Part shown: positions 26,826 to 34,683 of the stretch, one piece after another | Numbering within the stretch: position 1 is the first letter of the stretch | How the letters are laid out: every line of letters begins with the position of its first letter | DNA from: DAIRUS01 sp036803205 | Lineage (GTDB): Bacteria > Patescibacteriota > Minisyncoccia > Minisyncoccales > GBS-2 | NCBI GenBank assembly: GCA_036803205.1 | Contig: DAIRUS010000001.1 | Span: forward strand, 39,573 to 103,572 | Length of the DNA: 64,000 nt | Reading direction: 5' to 3' | Made by a program: the position numbers and the translations under genes | The notes under the pieces: generated by a model | The model's database searches: none | What the model was told of the DNA's origin: nothing | Seen by the model: the letters and a program-made list of their open reading frames with translations, nothing else

Positions 26826-27026
26826 ATGAGCAAAGAAACTCCTAAAAGAAGTCAGATTGAAATACGGAAAAAAAGAAAGAGGAAAGAAAAAATCAAAAAA
26901 TTGAAGGAAAAATATTTAGTAGCTCAAACCCAAGAGGAAAAACAAAAAATAATTGAAAAAATTCTAAAAATCGCGCCTCATTATCCAATTGCGGAAATTT
27001 TGAAGTTTAATGAATCTAAAAAGTAA
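26826..27026 (+). CDS. Small basic coiled protein of unknown function
   Basis: A 66-residue protein with an Arg/Lys-rich helix (residues 8-30) and a C-terminal part EKILKIAPHYPIAEI. The pattern recalls small DUF6800-type proteins, but this is only a resemblance. It overlaps the presenilin-like gene by 17 bases, implying coupled translation. Confidence 0.5.
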   Translation: MSKETPKRSQIEIRKKRKRKEKIKKLKEKYLVAQTQEEKQKIIEKILKIAPHYPIAEILKFNESKK

Positions 27027-27858
27027 GGAATTTTTGAATTTTTTTTTCATCGAAGCATTTTTATTTTCCTTAACCTTAATTGCGGGGGTTTTTTCAGCAA
27101 AAAGAATTCAAAAATTTTCTTCTTCACAAGAAATTGAGATACCTCCCGTTTCTCTTTTGTATTTTATTTTAAGCTTTGCTATTGCCACTCTCTTTATTTT
27201 TTTGCTTGTTAAATTTTTAAAGAGAAAATTACTAAAAGGAAAAATTTATAAAACCCTTTTTCTTTTCACTGTTTTTTTGAGCGGATTAACTTTTTTTGAA
27301 ATTTGGTTTGGCGAACCTTTAGCTCTCTTTTTAATTTCTCTTTTAATTTTTTGGTGGGTTAAAAAACCAAATGTTTTGAATCAAGACCTTTTGATGGTTT
27401 TCGGAATAGCCGGCATTTCAAGCATTTTAGGATTGGGACTAAAACCAGAGCCAATAGTCTTTATTTTAATTTTATTTTCAATTTATGATTTTGTTGCTGT
27501 TTATAAAACGAAACATATGGTAGAAATGGCAAAGGAAATGATAGAACAAAAAACAATTTTTGGGTTTGTCATTCCTCAAGATATTTTTTCTTTTAGAGAA
27601 AGCTTATTAAATGTTCAACCTGGAGGTAAATTTCTTGTTCTAGGAGGAGGAGACGTTGCCCTTCCTCTTTTATTTTCGGTTTCCCTTTTGCCGAGCGGAT
27701 TCTTAAATTCAATCATTGTTGCCGCCTTTTCTCTCCTCGGCCTTTTTATCAGTTTCTACATTTTTACCCATCAAAAAGTTCGCCGACCTATCCCCGCTCT
27801 TCCCCCAATTGCCTTTTTTTCAATTATTGGTTTTTTGCTCATAAGAATTTTGTGGTAA
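27010..27858 (+). CDS. Presenilin/signal-peptide-peptidase-like intramembrane aspartyl protease
   Basis: A 282-residue polytopic membrane protein with about nine hydrophobic segments. The three signature motifs of clan A22 proteases are present in order: YD (Y159-D160, in a membrane helix after FSI), GxGD as G-G-G-D (D215) and PAL (P262-A263-L264). The two aspartates are the catalytic pair in presenilin and SPP. The order and spacing match archaeal presenilin homologues (PSH/PF06550-type). These enzymes cut transmembrane peptides, for example signal-peptide remnants. Finding the full motif set in a bacterial context is notable. Confidence 0.85.
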   Translation: MNLKSKEFLNFFFIEAFLFSLTLIAGVFSAKRIQKFSSSQEIEIPPVSLLYFILSFAIATLFIFLLVKFLKRKLLKGKIYKTLFLFTVFLSGLTFFEIWFGEPLALFLISLLIFWWVKKPNVLNQDLLMVFGIAGISSILGLGLKPEPIVFILILFSIYDFVAVYKTKHMVEMAKEMIEQKTIFGFVIPQDIFSFRESLLNVQPGGKFLVLGGGDVALPLLFSVSLLPSGFLNSIIVAAFSLLGLFISFYIFTHQKVRRPIPALPPIAFFSIIGFLLIRILW

Positions 27859-27873
27859 ACTGAAATAATTTCA

Positions 27874-28233
27874 ATGTTGGATAAAAATAAAAAATATCTC
27901 CAGATTGCCTTAAATAGCACTCTTGAGGAGGTAAGAGCAGTTATTAATCAAATTCCCTTAGATGAAAGAATTATTATTGAAACAGGTCTCCCCTGATTAA
28001 AGCTCACGGCTCGATGGAAATTAGGCAAAGAATCAGAAATTCCTTTTCACGAGATTGCCAGGATTAAAAATGAATGCGATATTATGGTAGCTATTGCCGG
28101 TGGAGATACCATTCAAGAAGTTCAACAGGCAACTTTTAATGATACCGACATCGTCGTTTCCTGGAAATCTTTTTACCAAAGGACAACTGAAACCATCCAA
28201 TTAACCGAGGAGTTTTTGAAAGAAATTAGATAA
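27874..28233 (+). pseudogene. Degraded OMP decarboxylase/hexulose-phosphate synthase-type gene
   Basis: Frame 1 starts MLDKNKKYLQIALNSTLEEV and continues to IIIETG, the start of the OMPDC/HUMPS barrel family. A shift of frame restores PLIKAHGSMEI, the conserved strand-2 motif (TPLIKAEG type); frame 1 stops at 27994. Later, frame 1 resumes with VAIAGGDTIQEVQQA and an ending FLKEIR, matching the phosphate-binding GG strand and C-terminus. The central barrel (roughly 100 codons) is missing. This is a shrunken, frame-broken pseudogene. Confidence 0.75.
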
Positions 28234-28250
28234 GAGTAAATTGGAACCTT

Positions 28251-29013
28251 TTAATAATTCTTTTTTCTTTCAACAATTAAAGATTTTATCCCCTCCAAGA
28301 TTTCTACCGGCAAAGCAAAAACTATGGTCTTTGATGGGTCAGTTGAAGTTTGTCAATTGTCTGTAAAGTTCTCAAAGATAATCCACCAGGAATTACTCCT
28401 AAAATTTCAGCTGCTTTTTAAAGATTTTCAGATGCTTTCAGTTCTCCTTCTCATTTAATAATTAAGACCCTTCTTTCTCTTTCAGTTTCTGCCTGAGCAG
28501 CCATTGTTCTTTTCATTGCTGCTGGTAACTTAATGTCTTGCATTTTTATTGCCGTAACATCAATTCCCCAGGGATCAGTTTCTGTATCTACCACTTTTTT
28601 GATTTCGCTGGCAATTCTTTCTCTTTCCGTAAGCAAAGTATCAAGCTCTACTCCACCGACAATGTCTCGCATTGCTGCCAAAGCATATTGCGAGGTGGCA
28701 TAAGAATAATTCTCAATTTTTAAAATAGCATCCTCTGCCCTTATTACTCGAAAATAAACGACTGCATTTATTCCTAATGGAATATTGTCTTTTGTAATGG
28801 CCTCTTGGCGAGGAATGTCAACCGTAGTGATTCTCATGTCAACTTTTATCATTCTTTGAATGCCGGGAAAAATCTAACGGAGTCCGGAAGAACAGTTCTG
28901 CTATATTTGCCTAAAGTTAAAACCACTCCTCTTTCCTATTCATTCACTATCCGTAATCCTCGTAACCAAAAAACTACCAAAAAAACTAAAAAATATACAA
29001 GAATCTTCCCCAT
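28251..29013 (-). pseudogene. Stomatin/band-7 (SPFH) pseudogene
   Basis: Read on the minus strand, the N-terminus has a membrane segment (KILVYFLVFLVVFW) then LRIVNE-stop-ERGVVLTLGKY, the classic stomatin start interrupted by a TAG. After a frameshift and two stops, 28852-28451 is an open 133-codon block (IKVDMRITTVDIPRQEAITK ... TDPWGIDVTAIKMQDIKLP) that is well conserved. The C-terminal part EGELKASENL-stop, ILGVIPGGLSLRTLQTIDKL and ILEGIKSLIVERK carries more stops. Total length fits an intact 250-residue ancestor. Only the middle block would be translated. Confidence 0.85.
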
Positions 29014-29081
29014 TAATTTATTAAATTTAAACCAATTTTAGATTGCCAACCTTTTGATCATTTGTATAATACTAACAAAAT

Positions 29082-29636
29082 ATGCTAAAAAAAGAAGCGT
29101 TAGAAAAATTAAATCAAAAAATTAGAAGTTGCCGAAAATGTCTTTTATGGAGAAAAAGAAAAAATGTTGTCCCGGGAGAAGGATCTGTTGATGGGAAATT
29201 AATGTTGATAGCTCAGGCGCCAGGTATTGAGGAAGATAAATTAGGCGGTCCCTTTGTGGGGCGAGCCGGCAAACTTTTAAATCATTTGTTAAAATTAACC
29301 GGCATTAAAAGAGAAAAAGTTTTTATTACTTCTTGTTTAAAATGTCTTCCCCAACCACCGATAAATAGAAAGCCCAAAAAAGAAGAAATTGAAAACTGCT
29401 TGCCTTATTTAAAAAAACAAATTGAAATCATCAATCCCAAAAGATTTATTTTATTAGGCGAGGTTGCTTTTTCGGTATTTTTCCCAAATAAAAAGTTAAA
29501 AGATTTTCGAGGAAGATGGATTAAAAAAGAGGACAAAGAATTTTTTGTTACCTACCATCCGGCGGCTGGTCTTCGCTTTCCGAAAATCAAAAAAATTTTG
29601 GAAAAAGATTTTAGAAAATTTGTTTCTGGCCATTAA
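29082..29636 (+). CDS. Family 4 (Fe-S) uracil-DNA glycosylase
   Basis: A 184-residue repair enzyme. Iron-sulfur ligands C17, C20, C88 and C106 are present. The active-site loop reads AQAPGIEEDKLGGPFVGRAGKLL (residues 44-66) where most family-4 enzymes have GEAPG, so the glutamate is a glutamine here (Q45). The NRKPKKEEIENC segment and the C-terminal TYHPAAGLR motif follow the family. It removes uracil from DNA, which fits the EndoQ gene at 36315. Its 3' end overlaps a pyrK relic on the other strand. Confidence 0.88.
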   Translation: MLKKEALEKLNQKIRSCRKCLLWRKRKNVVPGEGSVDGKLMLIAQAPGIEEDKLGGPFVGRAGKLLNHLLKLTGIKREKVFITSCLKCLPQPPINRKPKKEEIENCLPYLKKQIEIINPKRFILLGEVAFSVFFPNKKLKDFRGRWIKKEDKEFFVTYHPAAGLRFPKIKKILEKDFRKFVSGH

Positions 29637-29850
29637 AATTCATTCATTTCTAAAAAAAGACCATCAACACAAGTTCTCAATCCTCTTTTTGTCGTCCAAG
29701 AACCACAAAGCCCTATTCCGCCTTTAGTTAAAAAACTTAAGGCAAAATAAACTCTTTCTTTTGGCAAAAAAATTTTTTCAATTCCAATTGTTTTTTTCAA
29801 TCATTTCTTTCGGCCCACAATTTAAAATAAAATCACCTTCTTTTTTATTT
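29633..29850 (-). pseudogene. Relic of PyrK (dihydroorotate dehydrogenase electron-transfer subunit)
   Basis: On the minus strand the segment reads EGDFILNCGPKEMIEK and, after a +1 shift at a run of A, TIGIEKIFLPKERVYFALSF, GGIGLCGSW and LRTCVDGLF. These match the FAD/NAD end (CGPxxM) and the [2Fe-2S] loop of PyrK (CGIGLCGSC ... RVCVDGPVF), but two of the cysteines are replaced by Gly and Trp. Only the C-terminal third is left. Confidence 0.75.
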
Positions 29851-30507
29851 CCTTTCCCAAAAATTTTAGCCCCAAAACTTTATTTATTTTTTCGTCGGCC
29901 CCTCTCTTTCTTTTTTTAAAATAGGCAAAATCCAAATTTCCTAAAAGTTTAGCCAAAGCCCCTCCTTTAGCTAAAGAACCTTTATCAGGAGCTATTACCT
30001 GCCAATCTTTTTTATTTTTAATGATTTTTTTATTGCCATTGAAAAAGGAAAATAAGCCTCAACCTCTATAAGCTTTATTCCGACTTTTTTGTAAAAATTT
30101 TTGATGTCTTTGCTATGGAGGTCGCAGGTAGTTACTTTTTTTGGTGTCAACTGCGGCCAATAATTTTACCAAAAGTTTTTCCGAGATTGGCTCTTTTTTT
30201 TCTGGAGTTGTTTTTTTATTTTGTCTTGAGGAGGGTAAAGAAGGAAAAATTAAAATAATTTCTTTTACCCCATTTTCTCTAATGGCTTCGATAATTAAAA
30301 GAGTTTCTAAAATTGTTTTATTGGGATTTGGAGTGGTAGTTTGATAAACAAAAATTTTTTCTGGCTAACATTTTCCAAAAGTTGAACGTAAATTTTCCCA
30401 CAGGCAAATTTTTTGATGATAATTTTGCCAAATTTTAAATTTGCCAATTTAGCTAATTTTTCAGCACTCTTTTTATCAGCGCTCCCAGAAAATAAAATTT
30501 TTTCCAT
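29851..30507 (-). pseudogene. Ribose-phosphate pyrophosphokinase (PRPP synthetase) pseudogene
   Basis: Minus-strand pieces in order: EKILFSGSADKKSAEKLAKL with GKIYVQLLENVSQKKFLFI (N-terminal domain), then in another frame ETLLIIEAIRENGVKEI, EPISEKLLVKLLAAV, CDLHSKDIKNFY, and VIAPDKGSLAKGGALAKLLG with KKRKRGADEKI. This is PRPP synthetase order, with at least three frameshifts; key residues of PRPP synthetase are altered and the C-terminal PRPP-binding loop is gone. It runs directly into the pyrK relic. Confidence 0.75.
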
Positions 30508-30510
30508 TTT

Positions 30511-30894
30511 CTAAACTGCTTTATTTTTGTTAACTAAATTTTCTATTGCCATTATGGCAACCTCACAATCGGTAATTAAAGGAACCCCTTTTTCTACTGC
30601 TTTTTGCCGAATTAATTTGCCATCGTTTATTTCCTTAAGGCTTTCTTTTTTTCTGCTTGGAATGTTAATAATTAAATCAAACACTCTCTTTTTTAAAAGA
30701 TCAGCAATACCCAATCCTTTTTTCTTTTCTTTTTCAGACATTTTGTAGACCCGAAGGGCACGAATTCCATGTCTTTTTAAAAATTTATGAGTACCTCTTG
30801 TGGCATAGAGGACATAGTTTTGGTTTTGGGCTAATTTTTTAATTGACGGAAGCAAGAGTTTCTTATTTTCAATTCTTCCAACGGAAAGCAAAAT
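30511..30894 (-). CDS. MGS-like domain protein, probably the remaining end of carB
   Basis: The open frame, 126 codons from a TTG at 30891, matches the MGS-like allosteric domain of carbamoyl-phosphate synthase large subunit: LLSVGRIENKKLLLP, VLYATRGTHKFLKRHGI, DLIINIP, DGKLIRQKAVEKGVPLITD. It lies in frame directly after the stop of the AsnRS-like gene, without its own good start, so it is most likely the truncated 3' end of carB. It is intact as far as it goes, so a stand-alone regulatory protein remains possible. Confidence 0.65.
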   Translation of the reverse strand: MLLSVGRIENKKLLLPSIKKLAQNQNYVLYATRGTHKFLKRHGIRALRVYKMSEKEKKKGLGIADLLKKRVFDLIINIPSRKKESLKEINDGKLIRQKAVEKGVPLITDCEVAIMAIENLVNKNKAV

Positions 30895-32046
30895 TTATTT
30901 TGGAAAAAGAGAAAATATAGCTGCCTTTCCATATCTTTTTTCATCCCAATCTCCAGTTTGTCTATTTAAGAGTGAAAAAATTGCCACCTTTCTTATGTCT
31001 TTTTCACCAAAAAGATATTGAAGAAAGCGTTCATTACCAATACCATAACCAGCATGAGGGTTGGTTAGTTTGTTTTTGATGACATTGAGATACCATTCAA
31101 AATCACTGTATTCTCCACCACGCTCCAAATGTAATTTAAACATCGTAGAGGTTAACAACCTTTCCCTAAGCTTTTCAAAGTTACACTCTCTAACTGCTGA
31201 ACCTACTCCTTCTCCGGCATAAGGAAAGATTACATCAGCAGACAAAACCACTCGCGGATCTTTTGTCCAAACCTTCATATTAAAGAATTTAATTTCTTTT
31301 GGGTACTTCATAATAAAAACAGGAGACTCTTTTTTAAGAGAAGAGATTTTTTTCCTAATTGAGCCGTTATTTAAGTATTGAACAATCAGTGCCTCATGTT
31401 CAGCCTTTAAATCGTCACCAAATTTAATCTTTGGATAACCATTTTTGTTTAATATTTTGATTGCCTCTTCGTAAGTGATTCTTAAAAATGGTCTTTCAAC
31501 AGCTTCTTTTAATTTTTGAGTATTACGCCTATAAACCTTTTCTAGTATTTCTTCATAGTTTTTTAAGATATTTTTTATTGCTGATTTGATAGTAGATTCG
31601 ATGTGATTTAATAAGGTTTCATACATTTTGTCTTCATCATATTTTTCCCTATTCATTCCAGCCAAGGTGCAATCAAATTCTTCTTCTGTTAGAAGAAATT
31701 GTTTTAAATGACGCTTGTCCTCTTTTTCTTCGTCTCTGCCAGAATGAATGACCGTCCAAACGCCGGGGAAAGATTGAAGCGCTTGTTCAAGATATAGTTG
31801 ACCAGTTTGGGCAAAAAAAAGAGGTAAAGAAAGGCGATTATAAATTCTAAATAAAGTATCGATGTTCTCGCAGGCTCCTGTTATACCAACAATAACTGGT
31901 ACATCAACGTAGGTTAAGCTTCTTTTTTGAAATTCAAAAAAACAGCCTTCTTTGAAGGCTTGGCTAATTTTTACTAAGTTGGCGAAATGTTTTTTAAACT
32001 CGATGTTAATTTCTTTATTTTCGACGTTAAGATTAACTTGTGACAT
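30895..32046 (-). CDS. AsnRS/AspRS-like class II synthetase core without anticodon-binding domain
   Basis: A 383-residue protein. Motif 2-like region FFAQTGQLYLEQALQSFPGVW followed by R-DEE--DKRHLKQFLLTEEEF corresponds to the Asx-type class II core. Motif 3-like GYGIGNERFLQYLFGE lies near the end, but the last motif-3 arginine of the usual GxGxGxER...R pattern cannot be assigned with certainty. There is no N-terminal OB fold. This architecture recalls AsnRS paralogues such as the archaeal asparagine synthetase-related AS-AR. It may make asparagine or aminoacylate something other than tRNA. Promoter and terminator elements lie upstream (32109-32215). Confidence 0.75.
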   Translation of the reverse strand: MSQVNLNVENKEINIEFKKHFANLVKISQAFKEGCFFEFQKRSLTYVDVPVIVGITGACENIDTLFRIYNRLSLPLFFAQTGQLYLEQALQSFPGVWTVIHSGRDEEKEDKRHLKQFLLTEEEFDCTLAGMNREKYDEDKMYETLLNHIESTIKSAIKNILKNYEEILEKVYRRNTQKLKEAVERPFLRITYEEAIKILNKNGYPKIKFGDDLKAEHEALIVQYLNNGSIRKKISSLKKESPVFIMKYPKEIKFFNMKVWTKDPRVVLSADVIFPYAGEGVGSAVRECNFEKLRERLLTSTMFKLHLERGGEYSDFEWYLNVIKNKLTNPHAGYGIGNERFLQYLFGEKDIRKVAIFSLLNRQTGDWDEKRYGKAAIFSLFPK

Positions 32047-32114
32047 AGGAGCTAAAAATTTCTCCCCTTTGGGAGTAACAGACCTTTAATATAAGTTTTA
32101 GATTTTTCCAGCAT

Positions 32115-32136
32115 AAAAAAAACTGCCCCTTGGGCA
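32115..32136 (-). terminator. Intrinsic terminator-like hairpin upstream of the AsnRS-like gene
   Basis: On the minus strand TGCCC-AAG-GGGCA (32136-32124) is followed by an eight-T run. It may end elp3 transcription or attenuate the promoter at 32188-32215. A similar CTCCC-AAAG-GGGAG stem lies nearer the start codon. Confidence 0.55.
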
Positions 32137-32187
32137 ATTTTCTGACTTTCGGGTGCGACTTTTTCTTTTTTTGACACATTTTTAAAA

Positions 32188-32215
32188 ATTTTACTCATCC
32201 AAGAATTTTTGTCAA
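32188..32215 (-). promoter_or_regulatory. Sigma70-type promoter for the AsnRS-like gene
   Basis: Minus strand TTGACA (32215-32210), a 16-bp spacer and TAAAAT (32193-32188). The start of transcription is expected near 32181, giving a leader of about 135 bases that contains the terminator-like hairpin. Confidence 0.65.
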
Positions 32216-32225
32216 GAGAAGTAAT

Positions 32226-33845
32226 TCACAGTCTTTTTGTCATGTAAGTATTTTTAAGTTTGTATCCCAATTTTCTAAAATATTCTCTTGCCCCGGTACT
32301 AGAAATTGCTACCATTTTTTTTAAGCCAAATTCTTTTTTAGTGATTTTTTCTGCTTCTTTGATTAATTTTTTTCCCAGACCCTGATGTTGGGGAGCGATT
32401 TTTTTGACTCCGATTGGCACTGACTGGCCAAAAGTTTTAATTTCTCGGATTATTGCCGACTCTTTTAATATCGGCAGAACCGATAAAAGCCGGGTTTCTC
32501 TTGAAACAAAAGAGGGGAGGCGAAGACGGATGAGGCTATAAAGCTTTGTTCTATTTTTATTTTCAAAACTGAGAAAAATTTCCTTTCCGCCAGAAGCCTC
32601 ATAATCCAGGCGGAAAAAAGACAGCCTTTCTTTTGGGTCATAATTTTCTTTTACTTCTCGACACCTGATGCATTTACATTGCCATTTTTCTTTTTTTATC
32701 TCTTTAGCCAAAATTTGTCGGATGTTAGAAATTTTTGCTCCACCAGCAATGATTTTTTGAGATGGGATATCTCTAGCAATTCTTTGGATTCTGACATAAT
32801 AAGGAATTTTCTTTTTGATTTTTTTTATAAGCTTGAATAAAGTTTTTTTAGAATAAGGCTTATATTTCCCAGTTTGCCACCACTGATAGAGCGGCGCTTC
32901 TTTTAATAAAGCGCAGGGATAGATTTTTAAATAATCTGGCTGAAAATCAGGATTTTGAAATAATTCCTCAAACATTTTTTCATCTTTTTTTACATTGGAG
33001 CCCGGCAAATTCGGCATTATTTGATACAAAACCTTAAAACCGGCATCTTTTAAAAATTTGGTTGCCAAAATTGTTTCTTTTACGCCGTGTCCTCGTAAAT
33101 TTAATTTTAAAACATCATCATAAATCGACTGAACCCCCAATTCAACCATAGTTATTCCTAATTTCCTCAACCATAAAATTTCTTTTTCGTTTATAAAATC
33201 AGGCCTAGTTTCAATAGATAATCCAACAATTCTATGCCTTGCCTTTTCATTTAATTTTTGCGCCCTCTCTAATTCCTGTAAAACAAATGCCATGGCATTT
33301 ATTTTACAGTTGGATGGATTTTTGTTGTTGCAGGCTTGGAAACACCTTTTAATAAACCAGGCTTGATATTTTTTGGGATAATAACTCCAGGTTCCACCGA
33401 CTATTCTCAATTCAATTTTATCAGTGGGATGTCCTTCATTTTCTAGCGTTTCAATTCTTTTTTTCACTTGTAGATAAGGGTCGTAATTTAATCTTTTTGC
33501 CCTTTCGACGGCTGGCTCTCCAGAAAGATAGCTTTTGGGAATACCTTTTTCAATTGGACAATAAAGACATTTGCCAGGACAGAGATAGGGCTTGGTTAAA
33601 ACCGAGACATTAACAATTCCAGAAAGAGAACGAATTGGTCGCGTTTTAAGTAACCTTTCAATTCTTTCAGATTTTTTAATTCTTTTCTTTCTGAGTAATT
33701 TCTGATAAACTCTTAATAGCTCGATATTGCTTGGGCAAGAGATTTTATATTTTTTTGTTACTTCTCTCTTTAAAAAATCCAAATCAACCTCATTTTTTAT
33801 TCGGCTTTTAATTAATTCGCTGATTACAAGTTCATTAACATTCAT
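32226..33845 (-). CDS. elp3: Elp3 family tRNA U34 carboxymethyl radical SAM/acetyltransferase
   Basis: A 539-residue single-chain Elp3 that makes the cm5 group on wobble uridine in tRNA. Radical SAM cysteines are in KPYLCPGKCLYCP (about residues 86-98). ELRIVGGTWSYYP, the LNLRGHGVKE and YQIMPNLPGS motifs and DYLKIYPCALLKEAP follow. The C-terminal GNAT domain shows GVKKIAPQHQGLGKKLIKEAE and GAREYFRKLGY. Such single Elp3 proteins occur in archaea and some bacteria. It is transcribed away from a Trm9-like methyltransferase, with overlapping start codons. Confidence 0.95.
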   Translation of the reverse strand: MNVNELVISELIKSRIKNEVDLDFLKREVTKKYKISCPSNIELLRVYQKLLRKKRIKKSERIERLLKTRPIRSLSGIVNVSVLTKPYLCPGKCLYCPIEKGIPKSYLSGEPAVERAKRLNYDPYLQVKKRIETLENEGHPTDKIELRIVGGTWSYYPKKYQAWFIKRCFQACNNKNPSNCKINAMAFVLQELERAQKLNEKARHRIVGLSIETRPDFINEKEILWLRKLGITMVELGVQSIYDDVLKLNLRGHGVKETILATKFLKDAGFKVLYQIMPNLPGSNVKKDEKMFEELFQNPDFQPDYLKIYPCALLKEAPLYQWWQTGKYKPYSKKTLFKLIKKIKKKIPYYVRIQRIARDIPSQKIIAGGAKISNIRQILAKEIKKEKWQCKCIRCREVKENYDPKERLSFFRLDYEASGGKEIFLSFENKNRTKLYSLIRLRLPSFVSRETRLLSVLPILKESAIIREIKTFGQSVPIGVKKIAPQHQGLGKKLIKEAEKITKKEFGLKKMVAISSTGAREYFRKLGYKLKNTYMTKRL

Positions 33846-34536
33846 GGAGATTGAATATGCAAAATTCTTATTAGAAAAGACTCGCCGAGATTATAACCTA
33901 ATTGCCGAAGAGTTTTCAAGAACAAGAGAAAAGCCATGGGAAGAAATAAGATTTTTATTCGATAATTATCTAAATCCTAAAGAGAAGGTTTTAGATTTAG
34001 GTTGCGGTAACGGTCGTTATTTTGAATTTTTTAAAGAAAAAAATGTTGATTATTTAGGAGTGGATAATTCGGAAAAATTAATAGAAATTGCTAAAAATAA
34101 ATATCCTTCAGGAAGATTTCAAACAGAAGATGCTTTAAGTTTATCATTTCCAAACGAGTTTTTTGATAAGGTTTATAGCATTGCCGTTTTACATCACATT
34201 CCCTCAAAAAAATTGCGACTCAGGTTTTTAAAGGAGGCAAGAAGAGTTCTTAAACTAAAAGGACAATTGATTTTAACCGTTTGGAAATGCCATCGGCCAA
34301 AAGAATTGTATCTATTATTTAAATATACAATTTTAAAAATATTTAGAAAATCTAAATTAGATTGGAAAGATATTTTTAAACCGTGGGGAAAAAAAATTGC
34401 AAGATATTATCATTGTTTTTCGGAAAAAGAGTTAAGAGATTTAATTGAAAAATCGGGATTTAATCTAAAAAAAATTGGGATAGTAAAAAATAAAAAAGGA
34501 AACAGAAAGAATCTTTATTTAGTTGCCGAAAAATAA
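33844..34536 (+). CDS. Trm9/ALKBH8-like tRNA methyltransferase (class I SAM)
   Basis: A 230-residue methyltransferase. The frame is open from 33727, but ATG 33844 gives the family-like start EYAKFLLEKTRRDYNLIAEEFSRTREKPW (about residues 4-32), closely like the Y-x-x-IA-x-x-FS-x-TR-x-x-W start of Trm9. Motif I is VLDLGCGNGRYFEFF (49-61), the acidic residue is GVDNSEKL, and the later SIAVLHHIP and RVLKLKGQLILTVW match Trm9. Trm9 methylates cm5U34 to mcm5U34, the product of Elp3, which is encoded divergently with a shared CATG overlap. This pairing supports the call; without it, a generic ubiquinone/tRNA-type methyltransferase would be possible. Confidence 0.75.
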   Translation: MEIEYAKFLLEKTRRDYNLIAEEFSRTREKPWEEIRFLFDNYLNPKEKVLDLGCGNGRYFEFFKEKNVDYLGVDNSEKLIEIAKNKYPSGRFQTEDALSLSFPNEFFDKVYSIAVLHHIPSKKLRLRFLKEARRVLKLKGQLILTVWKCHRPKELYLLFKYTILKIFRKSKLDWKDIFKPWGKKIARYYHCFSEKELRDLIEKSGFNLKKIGIVKNKKGNRKNLYLVAEK

Positions 34537-34539
34537 ATT

Positions 34540-34611
34540 GTCCCTATAGCTTAATGGATAAAGCACAACCCTCCGGAGGTTGGGATCTCCGTTCGAGTCG
34601 GAGTAGGGACA
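34540..34611 (+). tRNA. tRNA-Arg (anticodon CCG)
   Basis: Acceptor stem GTCCCTA pairs with TAGGGAC, with discriminator A. D-stem GCTT/AAGC, anticodon stem CAACC/GGTTG enclosing loop CTCCGGA (anticodon CCG, decoding CGG), short variable loop GGAT, T-stem CTCCG/CGGAG with loop TTCGAGT. The CCA end is not encoded. It is the only tRNA gene recognised in the window. Confidence 0.95.
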
Positions 34612-34683
34612 CAAACATATAAAATTGAAACTCCAAAAAGATGGTTTTGCCTAATTAAATTTTAGCATTCCTCAGTTAAAGGC

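Noticed and set aside
28451..28852. Intact stomatin gene
   Set aside because: The flanking N- and C-terminal family sequence is present but broken by stops and frameshifts, so it is a pseudogene.
30141..30344. Plus-strand ORF of 67 codons
   Set aside because: Antisense shadow of the PRPP synthetase relic; the minus strand gives family motifs.
32052..32198. 48-codon minus-strand ORF upstream of the AsnRS-like gene
   Set aside because: Its ATG lies inside the spacer of the promoter at 32188-32215 and a terminator hairpin lies within it; more likely leader sequence.
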